DNA of 64,000 nucleotides, from the NCBI RefSeq assembly GCF_007559005.1, contig NZ_CP041763.1, forward strand, positions 1,458,463 to 1,522,462. The letters run 5' to 3'. Numbering within the stretch: position 1 is the first letter of the stretch; each line of letters opens with the position of its first letter. This DNA comes from Gordonia zhaorongruii. GTDB lineage: Bacteria > Actinomycetota > Actinomycetes > Mycobacteriales > Mycobacteriaceae. Both the position numbers and the translations under genes were made by a program. This document shows positions 1 to 9,852 of this stretch, one piece after another. Under the pieces are notes generated by a model. It was not told the DNA's origin and did no database searches. It saw nothing but the letters and a program-made list of their open reading frames with translations.

Positions 1-1035
1 GAGGCGATCGATCCCAAGGTGTTCGTCTCCGCGGGTCCGTACCGGATACGGGACTTCACCGCCGAGAAGGGGCTGCGGCTGGTCTCCAACGACAAGTGGT
101 GGGGCCAGGAGCCGACGCTCGGTGATGCGACGATCTGGACGCGAGGAACCGACGGCGACACGGCGCTGAAGGACGGCGTGGTCGACGTCGTGGACTCGGA
201 CGACCTCGCGGCCGCCGACAAGGTGGCCGGACGTGAGTCGCCGGCCCCCGGTGCCGACCGCGGGGCGGCGCGCGATCCGGCATCGCTGTCGGTCACCAGC
301 CTGGTGTTCTCCCGCAAGGGTGCGGTGTCCGATCTCAAGGTCCGACAGGCGCTCGCCTCCTGCATGCCGCGCAACGAGCTGGCACGAGCACACGGAGCGA
401 ACGGCGTGGTGTGGAGCATGCGCAGCGTCGCCCCCGCCGACTCACTCGGACCATCGTTGAACGTGCAGTACGGACGCCGGTATCCGCGATCGGATCTGGG
501 CCGTGCGCGCAACCTGCTGGAAGACCGTGAGAACACCGACCGCAAGCCGATGGTCCGGATCGGCTACCCGGCAGGATCCGAGGCCGACGCCGCAGTCGTC
601 AAGACCATCGCGGACACCTGCGCGCGCGCTGGGGTCTCGGTGCGCGATGTGTCGACGCCGGACTTCTCCGTCACCTCGCTCGGCAAGAAGGCCGACGCGG
701 TGCTCATGGCGGGGGACACGTTCGCGGCCGCGGGCACGGCGAGTGGATTCCCGTCCGCCTACTCGCTGTCCGCAGGCGATCCTCTCAACCTGTCGGACTT
801 CCCGAACCGGTCGGTGCGTGAAGCGATCGCCGACCTCGCGTCCTCGTCCCGGGACAGCGGCAGACTGCCGTTGCTGCGGACCATCGACACGGCGGCATGG
901 GACGAGTTGCCGACGATCCCGTTGTACGGCACGGTCCGCGGCCGGGAGGCTTCCGGCGCAGTCACTCATGCCGTTCCGGGACTCGGCCGGTCGGGTACCG
1001 GATGGAACATGGACCGATGGGGCGGCACCGCGTGA
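1..1035 (+). CDS. ABC transporter solute-binding protein, family 5 (C-terminal part)
   Basis: The frame is open at the left edge, so the N-terminus, including any lipoprotein signal, is missing and about 344 residues are visible. The segment resembles the C-terminal lobe of DppA/OppA-type peptide-binding lipoproteins: a GPYRI stretch near the beginning, then LVFSRKGAVSDLKVRQAL and a pattern of basic substitutions typical of the region after the hinge, ending with an IPLYG motif. Such proteins sit outside the membrane and deliver peptides or other solutes to an ABC permease, but no permease gene is in view. From memory, M. tuberculosis has a similar lipoprotein (Rv2585c) just before apt. The stop overlaps the proposed GTG start of apt, so the two are probably co-transcribed. 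The substrate is unknown. Confidence 0.8.
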   Translation, partial: EAIDPKVFVSAGPYRIRDFTAEKGLRLVSNDKWWGQEPTLGDATIWTRGTDGDTALKDGVVDVVDSDDLAAADKVAGRESPAPGADRGAARDPASLSVTSLVFSRKGAVSDLKVRQALASCMPRNELARAHGANGVVWSMRSVAPADSLGPSLNVQYGRRYPRSDLGRARNLLEDRENTDRKPMVRIGYPAGSEADAAVVKTIADTCARAGVSVRDVSTPDFSVTSLGKKADAVLMAGDTFAAAGTASGFPSAYSLSAGDPLNLSDFPNRSVREAIADLASSSRDSGRLPLLRTIDTAAWDELPTIPLYGTVRGREASGAVTHAVPGLGRSGTGWNMDRWGGTA

Positions 1036-1598
1036 TAGCGCAGGCGGACGTTCCGCGGATCGAGCGTGCGCGTGCGGCGATCGAACGTCATGCGCGCCTG
1101 GTGCCGGACTTCCCTGAGCCGGGCATCGCGTTCAAGGATCTGACGCCGGTACTGGCCGCCGCGGACGGGTTGAACGCGGTCACCGATGCGCTCGCCGAGT
1201 GCTGCGAGGGCGCGGATCTCATCGCCGGAATCGACGCTCGCGGATTCCTGCTGGGTGGTGCGATCGCGCATCAGCTGGGCGTCGGAGTTGTCGCAGTGCG
1301 CAAGGGAGGGAAGCTCCCGCCCCCGGTCATCGGCGTCGACTACGCGCTCGAGTACGGTACCGCCCGGCTCGAGATCCCCTCGCAGGGAATCGATTTCGTC
1401 GGCAAGCGGGTCGCCGTCGTCGACGACGTACTCGCGACGGGTGGCACCATCGGCGCCACCCTGGCGCTGCTGTCGCAAGTGGGTGCGACGGTCTCCGATG
1501 TGGCGGTCGTGATGGAGCTGGATGGATTCCCCGGCCGAGAGGCGATAGCGAAGGCGGCCGGCGGTGCGGTACGTGTGCACAATCTGTGCCTCGGCTGA
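1032..1598 (+). CDS. apt: Adenine phosphoribosyltransferase
   Basis: Salvages adenine with PRPP to AMP in the cytoplasm. The 188-residue protein carries the adenine-PRTase features: FPEPGIAFKDLTP near residue 25, a GIDARGF block, and the PRPP-binding loop VAVVDDVLATGGT around residues 130-142. The GTG at 1032 overlaps the upstream TGA as GTGA, which suggests translational coupling; an in-frame ATG at 1017 would add five residues and is the alternative. Length fits the family (170-190 residues). It lies directly before rel, an order also known in mycobacteria, linking purine salvage to (p)ppGpp metabolism by position. Confidence 0.93.
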   Translation: MIAQADVPRIERARAAIERHARLVPDFPEPGIAFKDLTPVLAAADGLNAVTDALAECCEGADLIAGIDARGFLLGGAIAHQLGVGVVAVRKGGKLPPPVIGVDYALEYGTARLEIPSQGIDFVGKRVAVVDDVLATGGTIGATLALLSQVGATVSDVAVVMELDGFPGREAIAKAAGGAVRVHNLCLG

Positions 1599-1599
1599 C

Positions 1600-1605
1600 T
1601 AGACT
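1600..1605 (+). promoter_or_regulatory. -10 element for a leaderless rel transcript
   Basis: TAGACT matches the actinobacterial TANNNT -10 hexamer and ends six bases before the ATG at 1612, so the transcript would begin at or next to the start codon. There is no Shine-Dalgarno in the 13-base gap after apt. This would give rel its own promoter in addition to read-through from apt. Inference from spacing only; no clear -35 was recognised. Confidence 0.55.
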
Positions 1606-1611
1606 CGCACC

Positions 1612-3918
1612 ATGAGCGACCCCGATGCCGCACGACGTAGCGTGGACGCCGTCGCAGCGCCACTGAGTTCCCGGCGTGTGCGAGCCCGACTGGCCCGCCG
1701 GATGACGGCCGCTCCGAAGGGGAGTGTGGCCCCGGTTCTGGAACCGCTGGTCACCCTGCACCGCGATGTGTTCCCCAAGGCGGAAGTCGGTGTCCTGCAG
1801 CAGGCGTACGACGTCGCCGATGAACGGCATGCGGGGCAGTTCCGCAAGTCCGGTGATCCGTACATCACCCATCCGCTTGCGGTTGCAACCATTCTGGCCG
1901 ATCTGGGCATGGATACGACGACTCTCATCGCCGCACTCCTGCACGACACGGTCGAGGACACCGGATATACGCTCGACGAGCTCGAGAAGGACTTCGGGGC
2001 CGAGGTCGGGCATCTCGTGGACGGCGTCACCAAACTCGACAAGGTGGCTCTCGGCAGCGCCGCCGAGGGTGAGACCATCCGCAAGATGATCATCGCGATG
2101 GCACGTGATCCGCGGGTCCTGGTCATCAAGGTCGCCGATCGGCTGCACAACATGCGGACCATGCGCTTCCTCCCGCCGGAGAAGCAGGCGCGCAAGGCGC
2201 GGGAGACTCTCGAGGTGATCGCCCCGCTGGCCCACCGTCTGGGAATGGCGACGGTGAAGTGGGAGTTGGAGGACCTGGCGTTCGCGATCCTGCACCCGAA
2301 GAAGTACGAGGAGATCGTCCGTCTGGTCGCCGACCGCGCACCGAGCCGGGATACCTATCTCGCCCGGGTGCGCAACGATCTGAACAATGCGCTCGGCGCG
2401 GCCCATATCCAGGCGACGGTCGAGGGCCGACCGAAGCACTACTGGTCGATCTATCAGAAGATGATCGTGCGGGGCAAGGACTTCGACGACATACACGACC
2501 TGGTGGGCATGCGGATCCTCTGCGATGAGATCCGTGACTGCTACGCCGCGATCGGCGTCGTGCACTCCCTGTGGCAGCCGATGGCAGGGCGGTTCAAGGA
2601 CTACATCGCCCAGCCGAGTTTCGGTGTGTACCAGTCGCTGCACACCACGGTCATCGGCCCGGAGGGCAAGCCGCTCGAGGTGCAGATCCGGAGCTTCGAG
2701 ATGCACCGCACCGCGGAGTTCGGCATCGCGGCTCACTGGCGGTATAAAGAAGGCCGAAAAGGCAAGGGACGCAAGGCTACCGACGTCGCCGAAGTGGACG
2801 ACATGGCGTGGATGCGGCAGCTTCTCGACTGGCAGCGCGAAGCGGCCGACCCGGGGGAGTTCCTCGAATCGCTGCGCTTCGACCTGGCGGTCAAGGAGAT
2901 CTTCGTCTTCACCCCGAAGGGCGACGTGATCACGCTGCCGGCCGGGTCGACGCCCGTCGACTTCGCGTACGCGGTGCACACCGAGGTGGGGCATCGGTGC
3001 ATCGGCGCACGAGTCAACGGACGGCTCGTGGCGCTCGAGCGGCCGTTGGAGAACGGCGAGGTCATCGAGGTGTTCACCTCGAAGGCCGAGACCGCGGGTC
3101 CGAGCAAGGACTGGGAGGGGTTCGTCGTCTCCCCGCGGGCGAAGACCAAGATCCGGCAGTGGTTCGCGAAGGAGCGGCGCGAGGAGGCTCTCGAAGCGGG
3201 TAAGGACGCGATCGCCAAGGAGACCCGTCGCGGGGGGCTGCCGCTGCACCGGCTGCTGTCCGCGGAATCGGTCACGGCGGTATCGAAGGAACTCGGATTC
3301 CACGACGTGGACACGCTGTACAGCGCGGTCGGCGAGGGGCACGTACCTGCCGGACGTGTGGTCCACCGGCTGGTTGCGCTGCTCGGCGGCGTGGAGGCCG
3401 CGGAGGATGAGATCGCCAACCGGGCGACTCCGTCGACGCAGGGCACGCGCTCGCGGGCGATGGGCGACAGTGGAGTCGTCGTGGAGGGGATCGACAACAT
3501 CCTCGCCAAGCTCGCCAAGTGCTGCACGCCCGTACCGGGGGACGAGATCCTCGGGTTCGTGACCCGCGGCGGCGGGGTCAGCGTGCACCGCGCGGACTGC
3601 ACCAACGCCGACGACCTACGTGGTCAACCCGATCGGCTGATCCCGGTGAGCTGGGCGGAGAGCACGAACGCCGTGTTCCTGGTGGCGATCCAGGTGGAGG
3701 CGCTCGACCGGCACCGGTTGCTGTCGGACGTCACCCGCGTGCTCGCCGACGAGCGGGTCAACCTGCTGTCGGCCACGCTGTCGACGAGTCGCGACCGAGT
3801 CGCGGTGAGCCGCTTCACCTTCGAGATGGCCGACCCCAAGCATCTCGGCCACGTCCTGAACGTGGTCCGCAACGTGGAAGGCGTCTACGACGTCTACCGC
3901 GTCACGTCCTCATCCTGA
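1612..3918 (+). CDS. rel: Bifunctional (p)ppGpp synthetase/hydrolase Rel
   Basis: Makes and degrades the stringent-response alarmone (p)ppGpp. At 768 residues it has the full long-RSH layout. The HD hydrolase domain has His111-Asp112 in the HDTVEDT motif. The synthetase domain spans roughly 250-360, with a [13 protein letters not shown] motif and YQSLHT near 340. A TGS domain lies near 430-490. The zinc-finger/CC region has Cys637-Cys638 and Cys663, and a C-terminal ACT domain covers about 680-768. HD motif and synthetase motifs both look intact, so both activities are expected. The ATG at 1612 is supported by a -10 hexamer six bases upstream (leaderless). It ends 16 bases from the convergent cyclophilin gene. 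Confidence 0.96.
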   Translation: MSDPDAARRSVDAVAAPLSSRRVRARLARRMTAAPKGSVAPVLEPLVTLHRDVFPKAEVGVLQQAYDVADERHAGQFRKSGDPYITHPLAVATILADLGMDTTTLIAALLHDTVEDTGYTLDELEKDFGAEVGHLVDGVTKLDKVALGSAAEGETIRKMIIAMARDPRVLVIKVADRLHNMRTMRFLPPEKQARKARETLEVIAPLAHRLGMATVKWELEDLAFAILHPKKYEEIVRLVADRAPSRDTYLARVRNDLNNALGAAHIQATVEGRPKHYWSIYQKMIVRGKDFDDIHDLVGMRILCDEIRDCYAAIGVVHSLWQPMAGRFKDYIAQPSFGVYQSLHTTVIGPEGKPLEVQIRSFEMHRTAEFGIAAHWRYKEGRKGKGRKATDVAEVDDMAWMRQLLDWQREAADPGEFLESLRFDLAVKEIFVFTPKGDVITLPAGSTPVDFAYAVHTEVGHRCIGARVNGRLVALERPLENGEVIEVFTSKAETAGPSKDWEGFVVSPRAKTKIRQWFAKERREEALEAGKDAIAKETRRGGLPLHRLLSAESVTAVSKELGFHDVDTLYSAVGEGHVPAGRVVHRLVALLGGVEAAEDEIANRATPSTQGTRSRAMGDSGVVVEGIDNILAKLAKCCTPVPGDEILGFVTRGGGVSVHRADCTNADDLRGQPDRLIPVSWAESTNAVFLVAIQVEALDRHRLLSDVTRVLADERVNLLSATLSTSRDRVAVSRFTFEMADPKHLGHVLNVVRNVEGVYDVYRVTSSS

Positions 3919-3934
3919 ACCCGGGTTACGCGGC

Positions 3935-4873
3935 TCAGGCAGCGTCCTCGGCGGTCGCCTTCTTGATCTCGAGCGGAATCTTGGGGTAGCCGTCCTCCGG
4001 ACTGCTGCCCGGGGCCGGTGCGATCCCGCCCTCGGCGACCTCATCGACGACCTTCATGCCCTTTTCGCTCACCTTGCCGACCACGGCCAGCGTCGGCGTG
4101 AGCTGGGTGTCCTTGGTGACGATGAAGAACTGGGCACTGCCGGTGTTGGCTCGTCCCTGTTGCGCGTCGTTGCTGTTGGCGATCGCCACGGTGCCTCGCG
4201 GATAGACGACGGCTTGTTCGTTCATGCCGAGCTGAGCCATCCGCGGATCCATCGGAACCTCTTTCAGTCCGGTCGGGTTCTCGTCCGGACTGTGCCATCC
4301 GGGACCACCCATGCCGGTATGGGTCGGGTCACCGCATTGCAGAATGCTCAGCGTCTTCGACTGGCTGAGACGGTGGCAACTCGTGTCGTTGTAGTAGTCG
4401 TTATTCGCAAGGGCGGCAATTGCATTCACGTTGCACGCCGCCTTCGAGCGATCCAGCTCGATCGGCACGTCGCCCTTATTGGTCGCGAGATCGAAGTTCA
4501 CGGTGCCAGTGTTGAGAGTCCGGCTCTCCGGCTTCGGTGAGCTGCGCTGCTTCGGGGCGCCCTCCTGCAGGCTCTTCAGGAGCGCCTCGCCTGCGGCCTT
4601 CTGCTCGGCGGGCGCAGCTTTGAGCTGCTCTTGGATCTGCTGAATGGTCTTCGCGAAGTCGACCGGAGCATCTTCGTAGGTGCACTCGGTGTGACGGCTG
4701 TTGTCCCACGAGCGGTACCAGAAGAATCCGCCGACGGCCGCCAGTGCGAGGACGAAGACGCCCGCTACGGCGATGACGGACAGGGTCCGCTGCCGGGCGG
4801 CGCGCCGTTCGTGTTCGAGCCGGTCTTCCAGCTTTCGGCGGGCTGCTTCGCGGCGCTCCTCGTTTGTGGACAC
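3935..4873 (-). CDS. Membrane-anchored cyclophilin-type peptidyl-prolyl isomerase
   Basis: A 312-residue protein with a charged cytoplasmic N-terminus predicted as coiled coil (EERREAARRKLEDRLEHERR), one transmembrane segment at about 30-53, a Pro/Ser-rich linker and a cyclophilin domain from about residue 130 to the end. Visible cyclophilin signatures are an HR pair, a GGPG turn, GSAQFFIV and LAVVGKV. The domain is expected outside the membrane, where it would isomerise prolyl bonds in exported proteins. From memory M. tuberculosis PpiB (Rv2582) has this architecture and this place beside rel. The GTG at 4873 is chosen because AGGAGG lies ten bases upstream; the frame stays open for 37 more codons but without such a site. 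Convergent with rel and divergent from the hydrolase gene. Confidence 0.9.
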   Translation of the reverse strand: MSTNEERREAARRKLEDRLEHERRAARQRTLSVIAVAGVFVLALAAVGGFFWYRSWDNSRHTECTYEDAPVDFAKTIQQIQEQLKAAPAEQKAAGEALLKSLQEGAPKQRSSPKPESRTLNTGTVNFDLATNKGDVPIELDRSKAACNVNAIAALANNDYYNDTSCHRLSQSKTLSILQCGDPTHTGMGGPGWHSPDENPTGLKEVPMDPRMAQLGMNEQAVVYPRGTVAIANSNDAQQGRANTGSAQFFIVTKDTQLTPTLAVVGKVSEKGMKVVDEVAEGGIAPAPGSSPEDGYPKIPLEIKKATAEDAA

Positions 4874-5064
4874 GCTGGTGGAACCTCCTATAGGGGCGGT
4901 ATCCGCGCGGGGTCTGTCCGCGGGGCCGCCCCATGCTATCGCAGGGCCCTGAATGGTCGATGAGACAATGGGTTCAGTGCGCACACGACGTTCGGTTCGT
5001 CCTTTTTCTCGGGCGACGACGACTCCGCGGAGCGCTCCGCCCGAACAGACTCGGAAGAAAGGTC
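4874..5064. other. Divergent control region between the cyclophilin and MBL hydrolase genes
   Basis: This 191-base gap should hold promoters for both neighbours. For the minus-strand cyclophilin gene a TAGCAT hexamer (4938-4933) is a plausible -10. On the plus side, a perfect 14-base palindrome of GC-rich sequence occupies 5027-5040, 24 bases before the hydrolase start; it could be an operator or a leader hairpin. An AAGAAAGG stretch just before 5065 can serve as ribosome-binding site. Nothing else recognisable is seen. Confidence 0.35.
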
Positions 5065-5772
5065 GTGCCAGTGATCATCGCCGGATTCGCTGCGGGAATG
5101 TTCCAGACCAACTGCTACCTCGTGGCCGACGATGCCGGCGGTGACGCGGTCATCGTCGACCCGGGCCAGGACGCCGCTCCGGGCGTTCGCGAGGCGCTCG
5201 CCGAGTTCTCGCTGACCCCGGTGGCGGTCTTCCTCACCCACGGGCACCTGGATCACACCTGGAACGCGACCGAGCTCGCCGACGAGTTCTCGATCCCCGC
5301 ATACATCCACGCGGACGACCGGCCGATGCTGACCGACCCGGGAATGGGCCTGGGCAGTGCATTGGCGACGATGATCGGCGACACCGAGTTCCACGAACCG
5401 GAGAAGGTCATCGAGTTCGTCGACGGGCAGGACGTGGAGGTCGCCGGAATGCGGTGGAGCGTGGACCACGCCCCGGGGCATTCCCGGGGCAGCGTGCTGC
5501 TCACGCCGGACGCTCCCGTAGGCGACTCCGGTACGGCCGTGTGCTTCGCCGGGGACGTGCTGTTCAACGGATCCATCGGCCGCACGGACCTGCCTGGCGG
5601 CAGCCATCGGCAACTCCTCGACTCCATCGGGGCTAAACTCCTCACCCGCGATGATGATCTGGTCATCCTGCCCGGTCACGGGCCCCAGACGACGATCGGT
5701 GCCGAGCGCGCATCGAACCCGTTCCTCGTCGACCTGCCAGATGCCGACAAGAAGGGACGTTTCGGACTGTGA
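5065..5772 (+). CDS. Metallo-beta-lactamase-fold hydrolase (glyoxalase II-like)
   Basis: A 235-residue single-domain MBL-fold protein with a complete binuclear metal site: His59, His61, Asp63 and His64 in THGHLDH, further His near 139 (HAPGHS), Asp in FAGDVLF near 170, and His205 in ILPGHG. Such short MBL proteins (YcbL/glyoxalase II relatives) hydrolyse thioesters, but the actual substrate is not evident. The start is GTG at 5065, behind AAGAAAGG and placed so that the protein begins directly with the first beta strand ([16 protein letters not shown]). Its TGA overlaps the hisS GTG as GTGA, so the two are translationally coupled; the pair is conserved in mycobacteria (Rv2581c-Rv2580c, from memory). 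Confidence 0.85.
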   Translation: MPVIIAGFAAGMFQTNCYLVADDAGGDAVIVDPGQDAAPGVREALAEFSLTPVAVFLTHGHLDHTWNATELADEFSIPAYIHADDRPMLTDPGMGLGSALATMIGDTEFHEPEKVIEFVDGQDVEVAGMRWSVDHAPGHSRGSVLLTPDAPVGDSGTAVCFAGDVLFNGSIGRTDLPGGSHRQLLDSIGAKLLTRDDDLVILPGHGPQTTIGAERASNPFLVDLPDADKKGRFGL

Positions 5773-7034
5773 ATGGAGATTTCTCGGCGCCGAAGGGCAT
5801 TCCGGACTACTTTCCGCCGGCCTCGGCGGATTTCCTCGAGGTCCGCAACACGCTGACCGACGCAGCGCACCGCGCGGGGTACGGGCACATCGAGCTGCCG
5901 ATCTTCGAGGAGACGGCGCTGTTCGCTCGCGGGGTGGGCGAATCCACCGACGTGGTCAGCAAGGAGATGTACACCTTCACCGACCGCGGCGACCGATCGG
6001 TGACCCTGCGTCCGGAGGGGACGGCGGGCGTCATGCGCGCCGTCATCCAGCACGGTCTCGATCGTGGACAGCTTCCGGTGAAACTCAGCTACTCGGGACC
6101 GTTCTTCCGGTACGAGCGACCTCAGGCCGGGCGGTACCGGCAGCTGCAGCAGGTCGGAGTCGAGGCGATCGGCGTCGACGATCCGGCGCTGGACGCCGAG
6201 GTCATCGCCATCGCCGATGAAGGCTACCGACGGCTCGGCTTGTCCGGATACCGGCTGGACCTGACCTCCCTCGGCGACGACACCTGCCGACCGCAGTACC
6301 GCGAGACGCTGCAGCAGTACCTCCTCGGTCTCGATCTGGACGAGGCGACGGCCGACCGCGCCCGGATCAACCCGCTGCGAGTCCTGGACGATAAGCGTCC
6401 GGAGATCCGGGAGATGACCGCAGGCGCACCGCTCATGCTCGACCACCTGAGCGACTCTGCACGCGAGCACTTCGCCGAGGTGCGTCGTCACCTCGACCGT
6501 CTCGGAGTCCGGTACGAGATCAATCCGCGTCTCGTTCGCGGGCTCGACTATTACACGAAGACGACGTTCGAGTTCGTGCACGACGGTCTCGGCGCTCAGT
6601 CGGGCATCGGCGGCGGCGGCCGGTACGACGGGTTGATGCGTCAGATCGGCGGCAAACAGGAGCTGTCGGGAATCGGCTTCGGCATCGGCGTCGACCGAAC
6701 GATCCTCGCATTGCAGGCCGAGGGAGTCTCGGTGGCCGGCCAGGGGCGGGTCGACGTGTTCGGTGTCCCGCTCGGGGCTGCCGCGAAAGAGGAGATGGTC
6801 GCGGTCGCGGGGTTGCTGCGCGACGCGGGCGTGCGAGTGGATCTCGCGTACGGCGACCGCGGACTCAAGGGGGCGATGAAGGCCGCCGATCGCTCGGGTG
6901 CCCGGTTGGCACTGGTTCTCGGAGAGCGAGAGCTCGAAGGCCGCACCATCGAGGTCAAGGACCTGTCCAACGGCGAGCAGGAGAAGGTCTCGCTCGACGA
7001 CGTACTGGCCCAGGTCGCCTCGCGTCTGGTCTGA
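5769..7034 (+). CDS. hisS: Histidyl-tRNA synthetase
   Basis: Charges tRNA-His with histidine. The 421-residue class II enzyme shows motif 2 with [13 protein letters not shown] around residues 112-125, the histidine-specific RGLDYYTKT motif at about 257-265, a glycine-rich motif 3 region ([11 protein letters not shown]) near 300, and a C-terminal anticodon-binding domain from about 330. The GTG at 5769 overlaps the stop of the MBL hydrolase, and the first residues lead directly into the usual PKGIPDYFP start, so the choice is firm. Only one base separates its stop from the convergent zinc peptidase gene; no terminator hairpin fits there. Confidence 0.96.
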   Translation: MNGDFSAPKGIPDYFPPASADFLEVRNTLTDAAHRAGYGHIELPIFEETALFARGVGESTDVVSKEMYTFTDRGDRSVTLRPEGTAGVMRAVIQHGLDRGQLPVKLSYSGPFFRYERPQAGRYRQLQQVGVEAIGVDDPALDAEVIAIADEGYRRLGLSGYRLDLTSLGDDTCRPQYRETLQQYLLGLDLDEATADRARINPLRVLDDKRPEIREMTAGAPLMLDHLSDSAREHFAEVRRHLDRLGVRYEINPRLVRGLDYYTKTTFEFVHDGLGAQSGIGGGGRYDGLMRQIGGKQELSGIGFGIGVDRTILALQAEGVSVAGQGRVDVFGVPLGAAAKEEMVAVAGLLRDAGVRVDLAYGDRGLKGAMKAADRSGARLALVLGERELEGRTIEVKDLSNGEQEKVSLDDVLAQVASRLV

Positions 7035-7035
7035 G

Positions 7036-7887
7036 TCACAGGTCGTTCGTGGCGAAGGTGTCGCATCGGCGCGGCTGTCCGGATTCGTAGCCGATGGTGA
7101 ACCAGCGCTGGCGTTGGACGGCCGAGCCGTGCGTCCAGCCCTCGGGATTCGAGTTCGAGCCCTGGATGGTGTCGTCGCCGATGGCGCGGGCCGACTGGAT
7201 GACCGTCGCGATCTGATCGTCGGTCAGCGGGGCGAGCATGGCGTCCGGGCCGTCGTCGGCCTTGTTGGCCCACACGCCTGCGAGACAGTCGGCCTGAAGT
7301 TCGATGCGACGGGAGCCGTCGTTGCCCATCCGCTGTCCCTTCGCGAGTACGCCGGTCAGATTCTCGACGTGGTGGCCGAATTCGTGTGCGACGACGTACT
7401 CCTGGGCGAGCGGGCCGTCGGATCCGCCCATCTGCTTGAGCTGGGCGAAGAACGACGGATCGAAGTAGGCGGTCTGATCAGCCGGGCAGTAGAACGGGCC
7501 CATGTCCGAAGACGCGGCGCCGCAGCCGGTGTCGATACCGCCGCTGAAGATGCGCACCGCGGGCTCGGTGTACCCGTCCATCTCGGTGGACCACACCTCG
7601 TTCAGGCTGATCGCCGTGGCCACGATCCGGCACACGTCGTCGGTGTTCGCCATCTCGACGGTGCACGAGTCGATGTGCTGCTGGAGTTCGGCGTTGGTGC
7701 CGCTGCTCGCCTGGGTGCTCGAGGTGCCGCCGCCCATGAGGTCACCCGGGTTGACTCCGAACAGGAGGGCGACGACGGTCACCACCAGACCGAGCCCGCC
7801 GCCCATCGCGATGCGCCCGCCGCCGCCTCCACCGCCGCCGGCCGAGACGTTGCCACCGCTGAGCGGACCGCTTCCCTGAAATGTCAT
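7036..7887 (-). CDS. Membrane-anchored neutral zinc metallopeptidase (YpfJ family)
   Basis: A 283-residue protein with a glycine-rich N-terminus (two long Gly runs around residues 17-33), one transmembrane segment at about 28-45 and an extracytoplasmic domain. HEFGHH near residues 168-173 supplies the HExxH-like zinc site, though here the second position reads E-F-G-H-H as in the YpfJ/Zn_peptidase family, followed by a downstream acidic ligand in ELQADCLAG. Family members are predicted metallopeptidases with little known biology; M. tuberculosis Rv2575 (glycine-rich membrane protein) is a likely counterpart from memory. Start ATG at 7887 is preceded by TAATCT at six bases, a leaderless arrangement. 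Divergent from aspS. Confidence 0.85.
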   Translation of the reverse strand: MTFQGSGPLSGGNVSAGGGGGGGGRIAMGGGLGLVVTVVALLFGVNPGDLMGGGTSSTQASSGTNAELQQHIDSCTVEMANTDDVCRIVATAISLNEVWSTEMDGYTEPAVRIFSGGIDTGCGAASSDMGPFYCPADQTAYFDPSFFAQLKQMGGSDGPLAQEYVVAHEFGHHVENLTGVLAKGQRMGNDGSRRIELQADCLAGVWANKADDGPDAMLAPLTDDQIATVIQSARAIGDDTIQGSNSNPEGWTHGSAVQRQRWFTIGYESGQPRRCDTFATNDL

Positions 7888-7893
7888 GGGGTC

Positions 7894-7899
7894 AGATTA
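7894..7899 (-). promoter_or_regulatory. -10 element for a leaderless zinc-peptidase transcript
   Basis: Reading the minus strand, TAATCT ends six bases before the ATG at 7887. No Shine-Dalgarno lies between them, so transcription and translation probably start together. Confidence 0.5.
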
Positions 7900-7973
7900 T
7901 CGGGCGATCACCGCGCTTGGAGCAGCATCGGGGTCGGGGGAGAACCTGGTGTCGCGATGTCGGTGCCGGTCCG

Positions 7974-7979
7974 TAGACT
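7974..7979 (+). promoter_or_regulatory. Putative -10 element for aspS
   Basis: TAGACT fits TANNNT and would give a leader of about 30 bases before the GTG at 8018, which has a GGGAAGGA ribosome-binding site. The -35 region is not convincing. The rest of the 130-base divergent gap shows no T-box or other recognisable element. Confidence 0.35.
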
Positions 7980-8017
7980 CTCGGGTGAAGATCTAGTCCT
8001 TATAGGGAAGGAACCCA

Positions 8018-9844
8018 GTGCTCCGCACGCATTTCGCTGGCTCGTTGCGCCGCGAGAACGCCTCGCAGACTGTCACCGTGGCCGGTTGGGTGGCACGTCG
8101 CCGCGACCACGGCGGAGTCGTCTTCATCGATCTCCGTGACTCGTCGGGTCTGGTTCAGGTCGTCTTCCGGGACGAGCAGGTCGCGACCGCAGCCCACCGG
8201 CTCCGGGCGGAGTTCTGCGTCCAGGTGACCGGTGAGGTGGAGACACGGCCGGAGGGCAGCGAGAACGCGGCGCTGGCGTCGGGCGACATCGAGCTCAACG
8301 CACGTGAGCTGGTCGTGCTCAACGAGTCGGCGCCCCTGCCGTTCCAGCTCGATGAGCAGCCCGGTGAGGAAGCACGCCTCGCGCACCGCTACCTCGACCT
8401 GCGTCGAGAGGGGCCGTCCCGTGCGCTCCGCCTCCGCTCCCAGGTGAGCGCGTCGGCCCGCGCGGTGCTCGGCGATCACGACTTCGTGGAGATCGAGACA
8501 CCGACCCTGACGCGGTCGACGCCGGAGGGCGCACGCGACTTCCTCGTTCCCGCCCGCCTGCAGCCGGGCAGCTTCTACGCGCTGCCGCAGAGCCCGCAGC
8601 TGTTCAAGCAACTGCTGATGGTCTCCGGGATGGAGCGGTACTACCAGATCGCCCGCTGCTACCGCGATGAGGATTTCCGCGCCGATCGCCAGCCGGAGTT
8701 CACCCAGCTCGACATCGAGATGAGCTTCGTCGACGAGGACGACGTGATCGCCCTCGCGGAGGAGATCCTCGTCGCGCTGTGGAAGCTGATCGGCCACGAC
8801 ATCACCGCACCGATTCCGCGCATCACCTATGCGGATGCCATGCGCCGGTACGGCAGCGACAAGCCGGACCTGCGATTCGACATCGAGATCGTCGAATGCG
8901 CCGACTACTTCAAGGACACGCCGTTCCGGGTGTTCCAGGCTCCGTACGTGGGCGCCGTCGTCATGGAGGGCGGGGCATCCCAGCCGCGCCGCCAGCTCGA
9001 CGCGTGGCAGGAATGGGCGAAGCAGCGCGGCGCCAAGGGCCTCGCGTACGTCCTGGTTCAGGAGGACGGCACGCTCGGCGGGCCGGTCGCCAAGAACCTG
9101 TCCGACGCGGAGCGCGACGGACTGGCCGCGCACGTCGGAGCCGAGCCGGGTGACTGCGTCTTCTTCGGCGCGGGTTCCGCGAAGACCACCCGCGCACTGC
9201 TCGGTGCGGCCCGTGGCGAGATCGCCGACAAACTCGGCCTGATCAAGCCGGACGACTGGGCCTTCACCTGGGTCGTCGACGCTCCGATGTTCGAGCCTGC
9301 CGACGACGCGACCGCAGCAGGCGACGTCGCGGTCGGCTCCGGTGCCTGGACGGCTGTGCATCACGCCTTCACCTCCCCGAAGCCCGAGTGCCTCGACAAC
9401 CTCGAGGAGGATCCCGGTTCCGCAGTCGCGTACGCCTACGACATCGTGTGCAACGGCAACGAGATCGGCGGCGGTTCGATCCGCATCCATCGTCGCGACA
9501 TCCAGGAGCGCGTCTTCGCGATCATGGGGATCGGCGAGGAAGAGGCGCAGGAGAAGTTCGGCTTCCTGCTCGACGCCTTCGCATACGGTGCGCCCCCGCA
9601 CGGCGGCATCGCATTCGGATGGGATCGCATCACCGCGCTGCTGGCCGGCGAGTCGTCGATCCGTGAGGTCATCGCGTTCCCGAAGTCGGGCGGTGGTGTC
9701 GATCCGCTGACCGATGCGCCGGCACCGATCACGGCGCAGCAGCGCAAGGAGTCGGGAATCGATGCGAAGCCGAAGGCTCCGCAGGCGAAGCCCGCAGGAG
9801 AGCAGGACCCCGAGGCGGGGCAGGAGGGGCAGGCGACAGCCTGA
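8018..9844 (+). CDS. aspS: Aspartyl-tRNA synthetase (AspRS)
   Basis: Attaches aspartate to tRNA-Asp. The 608-residue bacterial-type enzyme has an N-terminal OB-fold anticodon-binding domain (about 1-110), class II motif 2 around 213 ([16 protein letters not shown]), the inserted GAD domain in the middle, and motif 3 with GIAFGWDRI near 532. Many actinobacterial AspRS are non-discriminating and also make Asp-tRNA-Asn for GatCAB; whether that holds here cannot be read directly. The C-terminus is a low-complexity Lys/Pro/Gln tail. GTG at 8018 has GGGAAGGA upstream. It runs eight bases short of the next gene, so they are likely co-transcribed. Confidence 0.96.
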   Translation: MLRTHFAGSLRRENASQTVTVAGWVARRRDHGGVVFIDLRDSSGLVQVVFRDEQVATAAHRLRAEFCVQVTGEVETRPEGSENAALASGDIELNARELVVLNESAPLPFQLDEQPGEEARLAHRYLDLRREGPSRALRLRSQVSASARAVLGDHDFVEIETPTLTRSTPEGARDFLVPARLQPGSFYALPQSPQLFKQLLMVSGMERYYQIARCYRDEDFRADRQPEFTQLDIEMSFVDEDDVIALAEEILVALWKLIGHDITAPIPRITYADAMRRYGSDKPDLRFDIEIVECADYFKDTPFRVFQAPYVGAVVMEGGASQPRRQLDAWQEWAKQRGAKGLAYVLVQEDGTLGGPVAKNLSDAERDGLAAHVGAEPGDCVFFGAGSAKTTRALLGAARGEIADKLGLIKPDDWAFTWVVDAPMFEPADDATAAGDVAVGSGAWTAVHHAFTSPKPECLDNLEEDPGSAVAYAYDIVCNGNEIGGGSIRIHRRDIQERVFAIMGIGEEEAQEKFGFLLDAFAYGAPPHGGIAFGWDRITALLAGESSIREVIAFPKSGGGVDPLTDAPAPITAQQRKESGIDAKPKAPQAKPAGEQDPEAGQEGQATA

Positions 9845-9852
9845 GTGACGTA

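Noticed and set aside
1327..3588. Very long minus-strand frame opposite rel (about 750 codons)
   Set aside because: Antisense shadow of a high-GC gene: no ribosome-binding site, no recognisable domain, and Arg/His/Asp-rich composition; the plus strand encodes a complete Rel.
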